Part shown: positions 31,125-32,738 of the stretch, piece by piece | Position numbering within the stretch: the stretch's first letter is position 1 | Layout: each line of letters opens with the position of its first letter | From: Monoglobus sp964617455 | Lineage (GTDB): Bacteria > Bacillota > Clostridia > Monoglobales > Monoglobaceae | Length of the DNA: 32,738 bases | Direction of reading: 5' to 3' | NCBI GenBank assembly: GCA_964617455.1 | Contig: CAZTYF010000020.1 | Span: 1 to 32,738 of the forward strand | The notes under the pieces: model-generated | What the model was told of the DNA's origin: nothing | The model's database searches: none | Seen by the model: only the letters and a program-made list of their open reading frames with translations | Translations under genes and position numbers: made by a program

Positions 31125-32471
31125 ATGGACATCGATATAAAAAAGAACGACATTGTTGATATAAGCATAGACGGCATGACCGACGACGGCCGAGGCGTCG
31201 GAAGATATCGGGGCATGGCGGTTTTTGTCCCCGGCGTAATCCCCGGCGAGAAGGTCAAAGTTGTCATAATCAAAGTCCTGAAATCCTACGGAGTAGGCAA
31301 ACTCCTTGAGATAACGGACCCCTCCCCCGACAGGATTTCGCCCAAATGCCCCATCTGCCACCGATGCGGTGGCTGCACCCTTTCGCATATGAGCTATGAA
31401 GCGGAGCTTGAGTTCAAGCAAAACAAGGTGAAGGAGTGCCTGAAAAGAATAGGCGGCTTTGGCAACCTCCCCATGGAAGAGATTCTCCCCTCCCCCAAAA
31501 TCGAAGGCTACCGAAACAAATCCCAATTCCCCGTGACCCCCGAAGGCATCGGTATGTTTGCCGCAGGCAGCCACCGCCTTGCGGAGACGGACAATTGCAT
31601 CACCGCAGACGAGTCGGCGGGGCGAATATTGAAGGCTTTCAAGAACTACATCACAAAATTCGGAGTCTCCGCCTATGACGAAACCCGCGGCAGGGGCCTC
31701 ATACGCCACCTTTGCATTCGCCGCGCCCAAAGCGGAGTGCTGGTCACCGTGGTCACCTCCGGGGATGAGCTTCCCCACAAGGACGCCCTGACTGAAGAGC
31801 TCCGCAGTGCCTGCCCCGAGCTCACGGGAATTATCCAAAACATCAACCGAAAAAAGACCAATGTCATATTGGGCTCCGAAAACAAAACCCTCTACGGCAC
31901 CCCCTACCTCACCGACACTCTCGGCCCCGTGAAATTCAGAATATCCCCCCTGTCTTTTTATCAAATTAATCCCGCCCAAACAGAAAGGCTCTATGCCGCG
32001 GTCAAAAAATTCGGGGATTTTGAGGGCAGCGAAACCCTCCTGGACCTCTACTGCGGAATCGGAACCATCGGCCAGTATTTGTCGGATTCCGTCCGAAAAA
32101 TAATCGGCGTGGAATATGTGAAAGATGCCGTCGCCGACGCCCGCACAAACGCCCGACTGAACAACATCGAAAATGCGGAGTATTGGTGCGGAAAAGCCGA
32201 AGACCTCCTGCGGGAGCGGAAGCTGCGGGGTGCAAATCCCGATGCGGCTGTCCTCGACCCGCCCCGAAAGGGCTGCGATCCGGCCCTCCTCGGCGCCCTT
32301 TGCGAAATTCCCTCCCTTGAGAAAATAATCTACGTCTCCTGCAAACCCTCAACTCTCGCCCGGGATTTGAAAATCCTCTCGGAGCGGGGCTTCAAACCCG
32401 GGAAAATCGCCCCTGTGGATATGTTCCCTCGAACACCTCATGTTGAAACGGTGGCCCTGCTGACAAGGTGA
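31125..32471 (+). CDS. rlmD: 23S rRNA (uracil-C5)-methyltransferase, RlmD/TrmA family
   Basis: Methylates a uracil of 23S rRNA (or tRNA) with S-adenosylmethionine. The N-terminal TRAM RNA-binding domain covers about 1-65. Cysteines C75, C78, C81 and C84 in CPICHRCGGC give the Fe-S cluster site. The methyltransferase domain has LLDLYCGIGTIG, VLDPPRKGCD and VSCKPSTLARDL with the catalytic C406. The 448-residue length is normal. Exact target (U1939, U747 or tRNA U54) cannot be told from sequence alone. An ATG at 31119 is one base from AAGGAGG (31111-31117), so the ATG at 31125, seven bases away, is preferred. Confidence 0.93.
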   Translation: MDIDIKKNDIVDISIDGMTDDGRGVGRYRGMAVFVPGVIPGEKVKVVIIKVLKSYGVGKLLEITDPSPDRISPKCPICHRCGGCTLSHMSYEAELEFKQNKVKECLKRIGGFGNLPMEEILPSPKIEGYRNKSQFPVTPEGIGMFAAGSHRLAETDNCITADESAGRILKAFKNYITKFGVSAYDETRGRGLIRHLCIRRAQSGVLVTVVTSGDELPHKDALTEELRSACPELTGIIQNINRKKTNVILGSENKTLYGTPYLTDTLGPVKFRISPLSFYQINPAQTERLYAAVKKFGDFEGSETLLDLYCGIGTIGQYLSDSVRKIIGVEYVKDAVADARTNARLNNIENAEYWCGKAEDLLRERKLRGANPDAAVLDPPRKGCDPALLGALCEIPSLEKIIYVSCKPSTLARDLKILSERGFKPGKIAPVDMFPRTPHVETVALLTR

Positions 32472-32606
32472 ATAACTCCCCAAACAGCGGAAAATTCCCC
32501 TTGTGAATATTGCGAAAAATCGAAAAATCCCTTTGTTTTACTTTGAATAAAAGCCCCCCGCCCCCTCCCCAAGTACAGAAATGTCATAAAACATAAATCA
32601 TTTGGT

Positions 32607-32622
32607 TATTTTGTACAAAATA
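32607..32622. repeat. 16-bp perfect palindrome
   Basis: TATTTTGTACAAAATA is identical to its reverse complement. It sits directly before the G homopolymer. It could be an operator for the next gene, or may only reflect A/T-rich sequence at a contig end. Confidence 0.4.

Positions 32623-32738
<116 letters not shown>

Noticed and set aside
31020..31979. Long open minus-strand frame, in phase with rnmV, covering much of rlmD
   Set aside because: It is antisense to a clearly conserved methyltransferase, has no family similarity, and the true rnmV N-terminus at 31019 has its own promoter.

Overview
This window reads as core chromosome of a low-to-mid GC member of the Bacillota, most likely class Clostridia. 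Three things point there: (1) the order yugP-rsmB-rlmN-prpC-prkC-rsgA-rpe-thiN; (2) RNase M5, YqeG, DUF624, PASTA-kinase and DUF6873 genes; (3) several near-perfect TTGACA-N17-TATAAT promoters with strong AGGAGG-type ribosome binding sites. No phage, IS element, CRISPR array, rRNA or tRNA was seen. The right end (after about 32623) is an unnatural run of G, T and A homopolymers, which suggests a contig end.

Layout. Bases 1-2510 hold a 5'-truncated PrsW-type membrane protease and an FtsH protease; their codon use differs from everything to the right. Bases 2585-11580 form a branched-chain amino-acid block: ilvB, ilvN, ilvC, an intrinsic terminator, then a citramalate synthase (cimA), leuC, leuD, leuB and a DUF624 membrane protein. 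Together these encode acetohydroxyacid synthase, the reductoisomerase, and a pyruvate + acetyl-CoA route to 2-oxobutyrate; ilvD, leuA and a transaminase are not in the window. Bases 11659-12105 are a monocistronic rpsU unit with its own promoter and terminator. Bases 12143-14601 hold yqeG, an endonuclease-IV-like TIM barrel and an M24 aminopeptidase, tightly packed. radC (minus) follows, divergent from an Mrp/NBP35 Fe-S carrier (plus). The Mrp gene converges on a class A penicillin-binding protein (minus) across a shared hairpin.

Bases 18861-27974 run on the plus strand: an amidohydrolase with its own promoter, then the operon yugP-rsmB-rlmN-prpC-prkC-rsgA-rpe-thiN from a consensus promoter at 19810. 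This operon links rRNA methylation, 30S maturation and the cell-wall-sensing Ser/Thr kinase-phosphatase pair, with overlaps that imply translational coupling. A small orphan lipoprotein follows. A minus-strand operon, rnmV-M20 peptidase-DUF6873, starts at 31019 and diverges from rlmD (plus) from back-to-back promoters. The rnmV promoter is placed so that transcription should begin on the A of the start codon, which would make it leaderless.

I did not find a clearly new multi-gene system. The more unusual signals are the predicted leaderless rnmV mRNA, two short perfect palindromes (one abutting a promoter), an endonuclease-IV-like protein missing a metal-binding Asp, the lack of room for a T-box leader before ilvB, the compositional break near 2.5 kb and the homopolymer block at the right edge.
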